The translations under genes were made by a program, and so were the position numbers. The notes beneath the pieces are model-generated. The model saw nothing but the letters and a program-made list of their open reading frames with translations. It was not told where the DNA came from and did no database searches. From Rathayibacter sp. VKM Ac-2856 (GTDB lineage Bacteria; Actinomycetota; Actinomycetes; Actinomycetales; Microbacteriaceae): DNA of 64,000 nucleotides. This document shows positions 18,551-27,839 of the stretch, piece after piece. The stretch lies in NCBI RefSeq assembly GCF_013205055.1, contig NZ_JABMLF010000005.1:350407-414406 (forward strand), given 5' to 3'. Position 1 is the stretch's first letter. Each line of letters starts with the position of its first letter.

Positions 18551-19975
18551 TCAGGAGTCGGAGAGCGCGCCGCCGCAGCGGTAGAAGCCGGTGACGAGGG
18601 TGTCGATCGCGGTCTTCGCCGAGTCGGAGACGTCGCCGAGCGCGTAGACGGCGAAGGTGAGCGCCGTGCCGTCCTGGGCGTCGACGACACCGGCGAGCGT
18701 GTAGCCCGTGTCGATCCAGCCGGTCTTCGCGCGGACGGCGCCGTCCGCCACGGCGTTGTCGCCGGCGAAGCGGTCGGCGTAGGACAGCGATCCGGTGCGC
18801 CCGGAGACGGGGAGGCCGTCGAGCAGGACGCCGAGCTGCCCCTCGCGCGCCTGGATCCTCCGCAGCAGGCTCGTGAAGTACGCGGGCGCCACGGCGTTGT
18901 CGTCGCTCAGCCCGGAGCCGTCGGCGATCACGATCCCCGTCGTGTCCACTCCGTAGCCCGCGAGGCCCTGGAGGACGCCCGCCTGCTCGGCGCCGAAGTC
19001 GCTGCCGGAGCCGGTGCGGATCGCGACCAGGCGGGCGAGCATCTCGGCGATCGCGTTGTCCGAGACCAGCAGCATCTGCTGCACGAGCGTGCTCACCGGC
19101 GCGGACTCGACGGTGCCGAGCACCCGCGCCCCCGCCGGGGCGGTGCCGGTGGACACGGTCGGCGAGCCGGGCAGCTCGTCGGCGAAGGCGTCGCCCGCGC
19201 GGCCGATCGGGTCGTCGCCGCGGCGGGAGGTGGTGGCGGTCGGGTCGGCGCGGTCGCCGTCGACCTGCAGGGCGGTGATCTCGGGCATGTAGCCGTCGGT
19301 CTGCTCCTTGCGGTTCCAGCTCGGCTGCCAGGTCTCACCGGAGTAGAGCGAGGCGTCGAGCACGAGCGAGGAGATCGGCGTGCCCGCGGTCGCGGGATCG
19401 GCGGCCCAGGCGTCCTCGACCTGCGCGGCGAGGTCGTCCAGGTGCGCGGCGCCGGCGTAGACCGACTGCTGTCCGCTCGGCAGCCGGCTCAGAGTGAGGT
19501 CTCCGCCGCCGACCAGTACGACGCTGCCCGGTGCGGCGCCCGCGACGACGGTCGTGGCGATCCGAGTGTCCGGGCCGAGGACGGCGAGGGCCGAGGCGGC
19601 CGTGAGGATCTTGAGGGCTGAGGCGGTGCGCGAGGCGGTCTCGCCGCCGCGGTCGAAGAGCACCTCGCCGGTGGCGGCGTCGACCACTCGCGCCTGCATG
19701 GCGCCCAGGCGCGGATCGGCGGCGAGCCCGGCGACCGAGCAGGTGCGCAGCGCCTCGGCGGTGTCCGCTCCGGCGGGGCGCGCGGTCGGCACGAGCGTCG
19801 CGGTCGGTGTCGCCTCCGCGGTCGTCGGCGCCGGGCTCGCCGGGGCGGCGGCGGGAGCGGCGGTCCGGCCGAGGGCGGATCCGGCGCCGAACGCTCCGAC
19901 GCCCAGCAGGACGGCGACGACGGCGGCAGCGGCCACGAGGGCGCGCGGTCGACGGCGGGGCGGGGTGTCGGTCAT
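18551..19975 (-). CDS. dacB: D-alanyl-D-alanine carboxypeptidase/endopeptidase (PBP4, DacB family)
   Basis: 474 residues from the ATG at 19975. A hydrophobic N-terminal segment (LVAAAAVVAVLLGVGAFGAG) is a signal or anchor, followed by an Ala/Pro/Thr linker. The penicillin-binding motifs are SALK, SDN in LLVSDNAIAE, and KTG in AKTGWI, which is the order of family S13. It trims or cleaves peptidoglycan cross-bridges outside the membrane. TACCCT (19983-19988 on the complement) ends 7 nt before the ATG, so it is probably leaderless. Confidence 0.92.
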   Translation of the reverse strand: MTDTPPRRRPRALVAAAAVVAVLLGVGAFGAGSALGRTAAPAAAPASPAPTTAEATPTATLVPTARPAGADTAEALRTCSVAGLAADPRLGAMQARVVDAATGEVLFDRGGETASRTASALKILTAASALAVLGPDTRIATTVVAGAAPGSVVLVGGGDLTLSRLPSGQQSVYAGAAHLDDLAAQVEDAWAADPATAGTPISSLVLDASLYSGETWQPSWNRKEQTDGYMPEITALQVDGDRADPTATTSRRGDDPIGRAGDAFADELPGSPTVSTGTAPAGARVLGTVESAPVSTLVQQMLLVSDNAIAEMLARLVAIRTGSGSDFGAEQAGVLQGLAGYGVDTTGIVIADGSGLSDDNAVAPAYFTSLLRRIQAREGQLGVLLDGLPVSGRTGSLSYADRFAGDNAVADGAVRAKTGWIDTGYTLAGVVDAQDGTALTFAVYALGDVSDSAKTAIDTLVTGFYRCGGALSDS

Positions 19976-20062
19976 CCGGACCAGGGTAACGGGCCGGGAT
20001 CGACGGGGCCTGGGCAAGGAGCGATGGCTACACTTGCGGCTACACCACGGGTTGTTGTTCGG

Positions 20063-20135
20063 AGCCGCCTGTCGGAATCGAACCGACGACCTTCTCATTA
20101 CGAGTGAGACGCTCTACCGACTGAGCTAAGGCGGC
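20063..20135 (-). tRNA. tRNA-Thr (CGT anticodon)
   Basis: 73 nt. The acceptor stem pairs GCCGCCT with AGGCGGC; the D-loop TTAGCTCAGTCGGTAGAGC, the anticodon loop CTCGTAA (anticodon CGT) and the T-loop GGTTCGATTCC are canonical. No CCA is encoded. Confidence 0.96.
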
Positions 20136-20171
20136 GTGCTCGCGAGGCGCTGGCCCCGGACACGATTACAC

Positions 20172-20177
20172 AGCATA
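20172..20177 (-). promoter_or_regulatory. -10 element of tRNA-Thr
   Basis: TATGCT on the complement, about 36 nt upstream of the tRNA. A matching -35 is weak. Confidence 0.4.
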
Positions 20178-20222
20178 GCCTGCTCGCGGGCGCGGGCGTG
20201 AATCGAGGCGCCGGGCGGGCGT

Positions 20223-20879
20223 CTACTCGCTCAGGGCGCCGCGCAGCTCCTCGAACGAGTGCACGATCAGCCCCGGCAGCGCGTCGCGGCCGTCGTGGTC
20301 GACCCAGCCGGCCCAGGCGTGCCGCATCGCGGCGAGACCGAGCAGGGTGAGCATCCGAGCGCGGCTGCGCACCGCCTCGGGACCCGCTCCACCGCGGGCC
20401 AGGCGCTCGGCGACCAGGTCCTCGATCGCCAGCTCGAACTCGCGCATGCCGGCGATCTTGAGGCCGACGAGCTGCGGGTGCTCGCGGAAGAGGGTGCGCC
20501 GCAGCAGGTGCAGCTCGCGGTCCTCCTCACCCGGGACCTCGGCCGCCGCGACGAAGACGGCCTGCAGGTCGACGAGGACGGGGGCGCCGCCGGCGAGGAA
20601 CGCCGCTGCCGTCTCGTCGGAGATCACCGGCAGCCCGCCGACGAGCGCGTCCTCCTTCGAGGCGAAGTAGTTGAAGAAGGTGCGGGTCGAGACGTCGGCC
20701 GTTCGCGAGACGTCCTCGATGGTCACCCGGTCCGGGCCCCGCTCACCCGCCAGGCGCAGCACCGCGGTCTCGATCGCGCGCCGGGTCGCGAGCCGCTTGC
20801 GCTCGCGCAGGCCCGGCTGCTCGGTCGCGCCGCGGCGGTCCTGCTCCATCGCGCCGCGGCGCTCCTGCTCGGTCAGCAC
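20223..20879 (-). CDS. TetR/AcrR-family transcriptional regulator
   Basis: 218 residues from the GTG at 20879, chosen because GAGGAGGA stands 7 nt before it; an ATG at 20849 is an alternative. The N-terminus carries a short GAMEQDRRGATEQ repeat, then a TetR helix-turn-helix with RRAIETAVLRLA and the hallmark VSTRTFFNYFASKEDAL. The C-terminal ligand domain is not informative. The start overlaps the end of the hydrolase gene by 7 bp, so it may control that operon or an unlinked exporter. Confidence 0.88.
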   Translation of the reverse strand: MLTEQERRGAMEQDRRGATEQPGLRERKRLATRRAIETAVLRLAGERGPDRVTIEDVSRTADVSTRTFFNYFASKEDALVGGLPVISDETAAAFLAGGAPVLVDLQAVFVAAAEVPGEEDRELHLLRRTLFREHPQLVGLKIAGMREFELAIEDLVAERLARGGAGPEAVRSRARMLTLLGLAAMRHAWAGWVDHDGRDALPGLIVHSFEELRGALSE

Positions 20880-22399
20880 TGCGGGTCCTCCTCGGGGACG
20901 ACGCCCTCGAGCAGGTACGCGTCGACGGTGTCGTTCACGCACGCGTTCGACTTGTTGTAGGCCGTGTGGCCCTCGCCGTCGAAGGTGACCAGGTGCCCGT
21001 CGGACAGCTCGCCCGCGAGCGCCTGCGCCCAGACGTACGGGGTCGCCGGGTCGTTGGTGGTGCCGACGACGAGGATCGGGCCGGAGCCGTCTGCGGTGAT
21101 CGGCTCGCGCGAGCCCTCGAACGCGGCCGGCCACTCGCCGCAGAGGATGTCGCCGTAGGCCAGGTAGCGGCCGAGCGTGGGCGCCGCGGCCTCGATCTCG
21201 GCGGCGTCCGCGCGCATCGACTCGGTCCCGGCGTCGTAGGCGTAGTCGACGCAGTTGATCGCGAGGAACGCCTCGGTCGTGTTGCCGTCGTAGGCGCCGT
21301 CGGGCGTGCGGCCGTTGTAGGCGTCCGCGTACTGGAAGGCGATCTCCGCGCCGCCCCTCCGGACGTCCGCGAGCATCTCGCTGAGCCCGCCCCAGGCCGA
21401 GGCGGAGTAGAGCGGGTAGACGATCGCGGTGAGCAGCGTGCTCGAGCCCAGCTGCCGACCGTTCTCGGCGCGGATCGGCGACGCGTCGACCCGCTCGAGC
21501 ATCGCGGCCACCTGGGTCATCCCCTCGTCGACGGTGCCGGTGAAGGGGCAGCTCTCGGAGCCGAGGCAGTCGGCCAGGTAGGCGCGCAGTGCGCTCTCGA
21601 AGCCGATCGCCTGCTCGCGGACGACGTCGAGCGACGTGGCGGCGGGGTCGATGGCGCCGTCGAGCACGAGCCGGCCGACGCGGTCCGGGAAGAGCCCGGC
21701 GTAGGTCGCGCCGAGGAAGGTGCCGTAGGAGTAGCCGAGGTAGTGCAGCGACTCGTCGCCGAGAGCCGCGCGCAGCACGTCGAGGTCGCGTGCCGCGCTG
21801 GTCGTGCCGACCTCGGCCAGCAGCGGTCCGCTGCCCTGCTCGCAGGCGGCGGCGAACGCGGCGGACGCGGTGCGCTGCGCGGCGATCCACTCGTCGCTGC
21901 CGCGCTCCCCCGGGACGATGTCGTAGAGGTAGGCGTCGAGCCCGGCGGCGTCGAGGCAGGTGACGGCGGTCGAGGCGCCGACGCCCCGCGGATCGAAGCC
22001 GACCACGTCGAAGCGCGCGGCGAGCTCCTCGTCGACGGCGTAGTCGACGCTGTCGCGGACGAGGTCGACACCCGAGGCGCCGGGCCCGCCGGGGTTCACC
22101 AGGAGGGAGCCGATCGCGTCGCCGCCCGTCGCCGGGTGGCGGATCAGGGCGATCGACGCGGTCTCACCGGCCGGCTCGTCCCAGTCGAGCGGGACGGTCG
22201 CGTCCGTGCACTGGGCACCGTCGCCGCAGTCGTCCCAGACCAGGACCTGCCCGTAGTACTGCTCGAGGTCCGCCTCGACCGGCTGGGCCGCGGGCGTCGA
22301 CGTGCGCTCGAGCGTCGGACCGGGGGCGACGCAGCCCGAGAGCAGCGCCACGACGGCGCCGACGGCGGCGATCGCCGACCAGCGGCCGGGGCGCCTCAC
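20873..22399 (-). CDS. Secreted alpha/beta-hydrolase lipoprotein (tripeptidyl aminopeptidase-like)
   Basis: 508 residues from the GTG at 22399, overlapping holB by 4 nt. A signal peptide with lipobox LLSGC indicates a lipid-anchored extracellular enzyme. Catalytic residues are Ser in GYSYGTF, Asp in TTNDPATP and His in GEGHTAYN, with the oxyanion region NPGGPGASG. The architecture, including the C-terminal TAP-like region with cysteines, resembles Streptomyces SlpD/Tap-type proline or tripeptidyl aminopeptidases. The substrate is inferred to be short peptides. Confidence 0.85.
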   Translation of the reverse strand: MRRPGRWSAIAAVGAVVALLSGCVAPGPTLERTSTPAAQPVEADLEQYYGQVLVWDDCGDGAQCTDATVPLDWDEPAGETASIALIRHPATGGDAIGSLLVNPGGPGASGVDLVRDSVDYAVDEELAARFDVVGFDPRGVGASTAVTCLDAAGLDAYLYDIVPGERGSDEWIAAQRTASAAFAAACEQGSGPLLAEVGTTSAARDLDVLRAALGDESLHYLGYSYGTFLGATYAGLFPDRVGRLVLDGAIDPAATSLDVVREQAIGFESALRAYLADCLGSESCPFTGTVDEGMTQVAAMLERVDASPIRAENGRQLGSSTLLTAIVYPLYSASAWGGLSEMLADVRRGGAEIAFQYADAYNGRTPDGAYDGNTTEAFLAINCVDYAYDAGTESMRADAAEIEAAAPTLGRYLAYGDILCGEWPAAFEGSREPITADGSGPILVVGTTNDPATPYVWAQALAGELSDGHLVTFDGEGHTAYNKSNACVNDTVDAYLLEGVVPEEDPQC

Positions 22400-23562
22400 G
22401 CGGCCACCGGTCGCCGGGCGGCCACCACGAGCATCGCCTCGAGCGCGAGGACGGGTGAGACGTTCGCGTCGATGCGCTGACGCGCCGTCGCCACCGCGTC
22501 GAGCACGGCGAGCGTGCGGTCGGGGGCCGTGGCCGTGGCCAGCGCGGTCATCTCGGCGCGCACCTCCTCGTTGATCACGCCGCCGGGCGCGCCCAGCTGC
22601 AGGCGCACGACGTCGCGGTAGAGCGAGAGCAGGTCGACGAGGATCCGGTCGAGACCGTCGCGCAGGCTGCGCGTCGCGCGTCGCTTCTGGTCCTCCTCGA
22701 GGGTCCGCAGCTGCGAGCGGAGCTGCGCCGGGATCGTGCCGCCGGGCTCGACGCCGAGCGAGCGCAGCGCCTGCTGCCGCTCGACCTCGTCGCGCTCGAG
22801 CGTGTAGGCCTTCGCGTCCTCGGTGGCCACCTCGATCATCCGCGCGGCGCCGAGCACCGCGTCGGACACCCCGCGAAGACCCAGGGCGATCCGGAGCGTC
22901 TCCTCGCGGCGCTCGCGCGCGTTCGCGTCGGTCGCGAGCCGGTGGGCCATGCCGATGTGGCTCTGCGCCTGGCGGGCGGCGCGCTCGGCCGTCGCCGCGT
23001 CGACGCCGTCGCGGCGCTCGAGCAGCCCCGCGACGTCCTCGACGCTGGGCACCCGGAGGCGCACCGAGCGCACCCGCGAGCGGATCGTCGGCAGGAGGTC
23101 GGCCTCGCTCGGCGCGCAGAGGATCCACACGGTGCGCTCCGGCGGCTCCTCGAGCGCCTTGAGCAGCACGTTGGAGGTGCGCTCGCTCATCCGGTCGGCG
23201 TCCTCGATCACCATCACGCGGTAGCGCGAGACGGACGGCGAGTACTGCGAGGACGACACGAGCCGACGCACCTCCTCGATCGAGATGATCACCCGCTCGG
23301 TGCTGAGGACGGCGAGGTCGGGGTGCGAGCGCGCCGCGACCTGCGCGCAGTCGGGGCACTCGCCGCAGCCGCCGCGCCGGCAGAGCAGGGCGGAGGCGAA
23401 CGCGTAGGCGAGGTTGGAGCGGCCGGATCCGGGCGGGCCGGTGATGAGCCAGGAGTGGGTCATCGAGGACGACTCGTTGCCGCCCTCGTCGCGGGGGGTC
23501 GAGGCGTCGCGCAGGGCGCCGATGGCGTGCTCCTGGCCGACGAGTTGGCTCCAGACGGTCAC
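22396..23562 (-). CDS. holB: DNA polymerase III delta' subunit
   Basis: 388 residues. AAA+ clamp-loader features are Walker A-like GPPGSGRSN, the zinc module CRRGGCGECPDC, and IEDADRMSE with LKALEEPPE and an SRV sensor. The serine replacing lysine chemistry in the P-loop is typical of non-hydrolysing delta'. It loads the beta clamp together with the DnaX and HolA subunits. TAGCCT (23569-23574 on the complement) overlaps the tmk stop and ends 6 nt before the GTG, which suggests an additional leaderless promoter inside the operon. Confidence 0.93.
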   Translation of the reverse strand: MTVWSQLVGQEHAIGALRDASTPRDEGGNESSSMTHSWLITGPPGSGRSNLAYAFASALLCRRGGCGECPDCAQVAARSHPDLAVLSTERVIISIEEVRRLVSSSQYSPSVSRYRVMVIEDADRMSERTSNVLLKALEEPPERTVWILCAPSEADLLPTIRSRVRSVRLRVPSVEDVAGLLERRDGVDAATAERAARQAQSHIGMAHRLATDANARERREETLRIALGLRGVSDAVLGAARMIEVATEDAKAYTLERDEVERQQALRSLGVEPGGTIPAQLRSQLRTLEEDQKRRATRSLRDGLDRILVDLLSLYRDVVRLQLGAPGGVINEEVRAEMTALATATAPDRTLAVLDAVATARQRIDANVSPVLALEAMLVVAARRPVAA

Positions 23563-23571
23563 GGTTCCAGG

Positions 23572-24234
23572 CTAACCGCGAGGTCCGACAGCGGGACGCG
23601 CGTCGCGCGACGCCGCCTCGAGCATCGGCTCGACGCGCGCGCGGACCGCGGCGGCGAGCTCGTCGACGGGGCGGCTCGCGTCGAGGACGAGGAAGCGCTC
23701 GGGGTCGGCCTCCGCGAGGTCGAGGAAGGCCCGGCGCACTCGCCCGTGGAACTCCTCCTTCTCCGCCTCGAGCCGATCGAAGCGCGTGCGCGCGGCGTCG
23801 AGGCGGGTGCGGGCGACGGCGGGATCGAGATCGAGCAGCACGGTGAGGTCGGGGCGGAGGTCCCGCGTCGCCCACTCCGAGAGCGAGCGCACCTCCGCGG
23901 CGTCGAGCACGCGTCCGGCGCCCTGGTAGGCCACGGAGGAGTCGATGTAGCGGTCCTGCACCACCACCTCGCCCCGCTCGAGGGCCGGCCGGACGAAGGT
24001 GCCGATGTGCTGCGCGCGGTCCGCGGCGTAGAGGAGGGCCTCCGCCCGCGGGTCGATCTCGCCGCGGTGGTGCAGCACGATCTCGCGGATCTGGACGCCG
24101 ACCTCGGTGCCGCCCGGCTCGCGCGTGCGCCGCACGGTCTCGCCGCGCGAGCCCAGCCACTCCTCGAGCAGCCGGGCCTGCGTGGTCTTGCCCGCGCCGT
24201 CCCCGCCCTCGAGGGTGACGAACAGCCCGGTCAC
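23572..24234 (-). CDS. tmk: Thymidylate kinase
   Basis: 220 residues from the GTG at 24234, overlapping topA by 4 nt. The P-loop is EGGDGAGKTTQ; DRYIDSSVAYQGAGR and the REPGGTEVG region are the dTMP-binding and DR motifs. It phosphorylates dTMP to dTDP. The order topA-tmk-holB is common in Actinobacteria. Confidence 0.95.
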   Translation of the reverse strand: MTGLFVTLEGGDGAGKTTQARLLEEWLGSRGETVRRTREPGGTEVGVQIREIVLHHRGEIDPRAEALLYAADRAQHIGTFVRPALERGEVVVQDRYIDSSVAYQGAGRVLDAAEVRSLSEWATRDLRPDLTVLLDLDPAVARTRLDAARTRFDRLEAEKEEFHGRVRRAFLDLAEADPERFLVLDASRPVDELAAAVRARVEPMLEAASRDARPAVGPRG

Positions 24235-27179
24235 GACTCCGTCGCGCCCGTCGCCTCCGCCGCTGTGCCGCGGGTGGTGGCGGGCTTCTTCGCGGCTGCC
24301 GTCCTGGTGGCCGTGGTCTTCGCCGCGGTCGTCTTCGCCGCCGGCTTCTTCGCGGCGGTGGTCTTCGCCGCCGTCGTCTTGGCCGCCGTGGTCTTCGCCG
24401 CCGTCGTCTTGGCCGCCGTGGTCTTGGCCGCCGTGGTCTTCGCGGCGGTGGTCTTCGCCGCGGTCGTCTTCGCCGCGGGCTTCTTGGCCGGGGCGCGCTT
24501 GGCCGGGGCCTTCTTGGGCGCCGGGCCCTTCGCCCGCTTGTCCGCGAGCATCTGGACCGCCTGCTCGAAGTCGATCTCCTCGATCGGCTGGCCCTTGGGG
24601 ATCGTCACGTTGGTCTCGCCGTCGGTGACGTACGCGCCGAAGCGGCCGTCGCGGATCCGGATCGGCTTGCCGCTGACCGGGTCGGCCTCGAACTCCGCGA
24701 GGGCGCTCGAGGCGCGCTTGGCGCCGTACTTCGGCTGCGCGAACACCTCGAGCGCGGTCGGCAGGTCGACCTCGAAGATCTGGTCCTCGCTGGTGAGGGA
24801 GCGGCTGTCCGTCCCCTTCTTCAGATACGGGCCGTAGCGGCCGTTCTGCGCGGTGATCGGCTCGCCCGACTCCGGGTCCTCGCCGACGGTGCGCGGCAGG
24901 TCGAGCAGGCGGAGGGCGGTGGCGAGGTCGACGGTCGCGACGTCCATCGACTTGAAGAGCGAGGAGGTGCGCGGCTTGACCGCGGCCGCCTTGGCCTTCG
25001 CGCCGCGCTTCGCCGGCGCCGGCTCGACGACCTCGCCCGTGGCCGGGTCGGCGGTCGTCTCGGGCTCCGGGTCGACCTCGGTCACGTACGGGCCGAAGCG
25101 GCCGTCCTTGACCACGACGGTCTTGCCCGAGTCCGGGTTGCTGCCCAGCACGCGGTCGGTCTGCACGGGGGCGTCGACCAGCTCCTGCGCCTTCGCGGGC
25201 GTGAGCTCGTCCGGGGCGAGCTCGAGCGGCAGGTTGACGCGGCGCGGCGTCTCCTGGCCCTCCTCCTGGGCGACCTCGAGGTAGGGGCCGTACTTGCCGA
25301 TGCGCAGGGTGATGTCGTCGGTGATCCGGACGGAGTTGATGGTCTTCGCATCGATCTCGCCCAGGTTGTCGACCACGTGACGCAGCCCGGGGTGGTCGAT
25401 GCCGCCGAAGTAGAAGCGCTTCAGCCACTCGACGCGGTCCTCCTCGCCGCCGGCGATGCGGTCGAGGTCGCCCTCCATCGCGGCGGTGAAGTCGTACTCG
25501 ACGAGGTCGGAGAAGAACTCCTCGAGCAGGCGCACCACCGAGAACGCGATCCAGTTGGGCACCAGCGCCGTGCCGCGCGGGGTGACGTAGCCGCGGTCGA
25601 CGATCGTCGTGATGATCGAGGCGTAGGTGGAGGGGCGGCCGATGCCGAGCTCCTCCAGCGCCTTGACGAGGCTGGCCTCGGTGTAGCGCGGGGGCGGCGA
25701 GGTCTCGTGGCCCTTCGCCTCGACCTCGGCGACGACCAGGCTCTGGCCGACCTCGAGCACGGGCAGCTTGGCGTCCTTCTCGTCGCGGGCGCCGTGGCGC
25801 TCCTCGTCGCGGCCCTCCTCGTAGGCGAGCAGGAAGCCGCGGAAGGTGATGACCGTTCCGGAGGCGGTGAACTCCGCCGTGCGGTCGGTGTCGCCGGCCG
25901 GGTTGGCCAGGAGGGTGACCGTGGCGGTCGAGCCCTTCGCGTCGGCCATCTGCGAGGCGACGGTGCGCTTCCAGATCAGGTCGTAGAGGCGGTGGTCGTT
26001 GCCGCGGAGGGTGCCGGCCAGCTGGTCCGGGGTGCGGAACGTCTCGCCCGCGGGGCGGATCGCCTCGTGCGCCTCCTGCGCGCTCTTGTTCTTGCCGGAG
26101 TAGAGGCGCGGCTTGTCGGGCACCGTCTCGGGCCCGTAGAGCGAGGCCGCCTGCGAGCGGGCGGCGTTGAGCGCCTGCTGCGAGAGGTTCGGCGAGTCGG
26201 TCCTCATGTAGGTGATGAAGCCGTTCTCGTAGAGCGACTGCGCCACGCTCATCGTCTGGCGCGCCGAGAAGCGGAGCTTGCGCGCCGCCTCCTGCTGGAG
26301 CGTCGAGGTGGTGAACGGGGCCGCGGGGCGGCGCGAGTAGGGCTTGGACTCGAGGTTCGAGACGCGGACGAGCGTCTTCGGGTCGCGCAGCGCCTCGGCG
26401 AGGGCGCCGGCCGAGGACTCGTCGAGGACGGTGACGTCGCCCTTCAGCTGTCCGCGGTCGTCGAAGTCGCGGCCGCTTCCGATCCGCTTGCCGTCCAAGC
26501 GCGCCAGGCGTGCGTCGAAGCCCGCCGAGGCGTCGGACTCGGGAGCGAGGACCGTCGAGAGGTCCCAGTAGGAGGCGGAGACGAAGGCGAGGCGCTCGCG
26601 CTCGCGGTCGACGACGAGGCGGGTCGCGGCGGACTGCACGCGACCGGCGGAGAGGCCGGGCCCGACCTTGCGCCAGAGCACCGGGGAGATCTCGTAGCCG
26701 TAGAGGCGGTCGAGGATGCGCCGGGTCTCCTGCGCGTCGACGAGGGAGGTGTCGATGTCCCGGGTGTTGTCGCGGGCCGTCTGGATCGCGTCCTTGGTGA
26801 TCTCGTGGAAGACCATCCGCTTCACGGGGACCTTGGGCTTGAGCTCCTCGAGGAGGTGCCACGCGATGGCCTCGCCCTCGCGGTCCTCATCAGTCGCGAG
26901 GAAGAGCTCGTCGGCGTTCTTCAGCGCCCGCTTGAGGTCGGCGACCGTCTTCTTCTTCTGGTCGGAGACCACGTAGTAGGGCTCGAAGCCGTTGTCGACG
27001 TCGACGGAGAACTTGCCCAGCGGGCCCTTCTTCAGCTCCGGAGGGAGGTTCTTCGGCTCGATGAGGTCGCGGATGTGCCCGACGGAGGCGAGCACCTCGT
27101 ACCCCTCGCCCAGGTACTGGGCGATGGTCTTGGCCTTCGCCGGCGACTCGACGATCACCAGCTTCTTCGTGCCGGACAC
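24231..27179 (-). CDS. topA: DNA topoisomerase I
   Basis: 982 residues from the GTG at 27179 with GAGGAGAACT before it. The Toprim domain starts at VIVESPAKAKTI and contains the ATDEDREGEAIAWH motif; the active-site tyrosine is in GFITYMRTDSP. The C-terminus has actinobacterial GRFGPYV-type repeats instead of zinc fingers. It ends in a long Lys/Ala/Thr tail built from about a dozen AAKTT units (DNA about 24280-24500). Such basic tails increase processivity and DNA binding in Streptomyces and mycobacterial TopA. Confidence 0.96.
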   Translation of the reverse strand: MSGTKKLVIVESPAKAKTIAQYLGEGYEVLASVGHIRDLIEPKNLPPELKKGPLGKFSVDVDNGFEPYYVVSDQKKKTVADLKRALKNADELFLATDEDREGEAIAWHLLEELKPKVPVKRMVFHEITKDAIQTARDNTRDIDTSLVDAQETRRILDRLYGYEISPVLWRKVGPGLSAGRVQSAATRLVVDRERERLAFVSASYWDLSTVLAPESDASAGFDARLARLDGKRIGSGRDFDDRGQLKGDVTVLDESSAGALAEALRDPKTLVRVSNLESKPYSRRPAAPFTTSTLQQEAARKLRFSARQTMSVAQSLYENGFITYMRTDSPNLSQQALNAARSQAASLYGPETVPDKPRLYSGKNKSAQEAHEAIRPAGETFRTPDQLAGTLRGNDHRLYDLIWKRTVASQMADAKGSTATVTLLANPAGDTDRTAEFTASGTVITFRGFLLAYEEGRDEERHGARDEKDAKLPVLEVGQSLVVAEVEAKGHETSPPPRYTEASLVKALEELGIGRPSTYASIITTIVDRGYVTPRGTALVPNWIAFSVVRLLEEFFSDLVEYDFTAAMEGDLDRIAGGEEDRVEWLKRFYFGGIDHPGLRHVVDNLGEIDAKTINSVRITDDITLRIGKYGPYLEVAQEEGQETPRRVNLPLELAPDELTPAKAQELVDAPVQTDRVLGSNPDSGKTVVVKDGRFGPYVTEVDPEPETTADPATGEVVEPAPAKRGAKAKAAAVKPRTSSLFKSMDVATVDLATALRLLDLPRTVGEDPESGEPITAQNGRYGPYLKKGTDSRSLTSEDQIFEVDLPTALEVFAQPKYGAKRASSALAEFEADPVSGKPIRIRDGRFGAYVTDGETNVTIPKGQPIEEIDFEQAVQMLADKRAKGPAPKKAPAKRAPAKKPAAKTTAAKTTAAKTTAAKTTAAKTTAAKTTAAKTTAAKTTAAKKPAAKTTAAKTTATRTAAAKKPATTRGTAAEATGATES

Positions 27180-27457
27180 AGTTCTCCTCGATTGATGCTG
27201 TCGGGTCGGATGCTCAGCGAGTCCGACGTGTCCCCTTCGACGGGGAGGCGGTGCGCGGCGTCCGCACGAGGAACGACGATCCGTTCACGTCGGCTTCGGG
27301 CGCCCGACAGGCACACCATACACACTGACTCCGGGCATCCCTCGCCGCCGTCCGCCCGCCGCAGGCTGGGAGCGTCCCGGTCGCCGCCCGGGAATCGGCC
27401 GGATCGAGGCGGCCGCCCCCCGTGACGGATCGCGGCGATCGGCGCATGATGAAGTGC

Positions 27458-27715
27458 ATGGCAACGACGCACACCACCTCAGCACCGACCACCTCCGCCT
27501 ACACCGCCAAGTTCGTCGACGGGCCGCTCGAGGGAAAGACCCTCCGCCGCTCCTACGGCGAGTCGACGGCCCCGGCGGGCCGCCTCGAGATCCCGGGAGC
27601 CCGCGCGGGCACCCGCTACCTCTATCTCCTGGCCGGCTCGCTCGAGCACGACGAGGGAGCGGGCGACCTCCCGACGGCCGCGGCCTACCGCTACCAGCGG
27701 GTCACCGCCGACTGA
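27458..27715 (+). CDS. Small conserved hypothetical protein
   Basis: 85 residues from the ATG at 27458. A Thr-rich N-terminus leads into YTAKFVDGPLEGKTLRRSYG and later RYLYLLAGSLEHD and AAYRYQRV, which look like beta strands of a small soluble domain. I do not recognise a family. CATGAT at 27445-27450 ends 7 nt before the ATG, consistent with a leaderless transcript. It is divergent from topA and converges on the Tad locus. Confidence 0.6.
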   Translation: MATTHTTSAPTTSAYTAKFVDGPLEGKTLRRSYGESTAPAGRLEIPGARAGTRYLYLLAGSLEHDEGAGDLPTAAAYRYQRVTAD

Positions 27716-27839
27716 TCGCTGGCCGACCGGCGGGTCCGGTCGAGCATCGGAGGCCGGCGACCCTCGGCGGCCGGCGAGTGCCGGACGTCCGTCCGAGCGC
27801 CGGGCGGCACCGCGTCGCACCCCGGGCGCGGCGGCGCCG

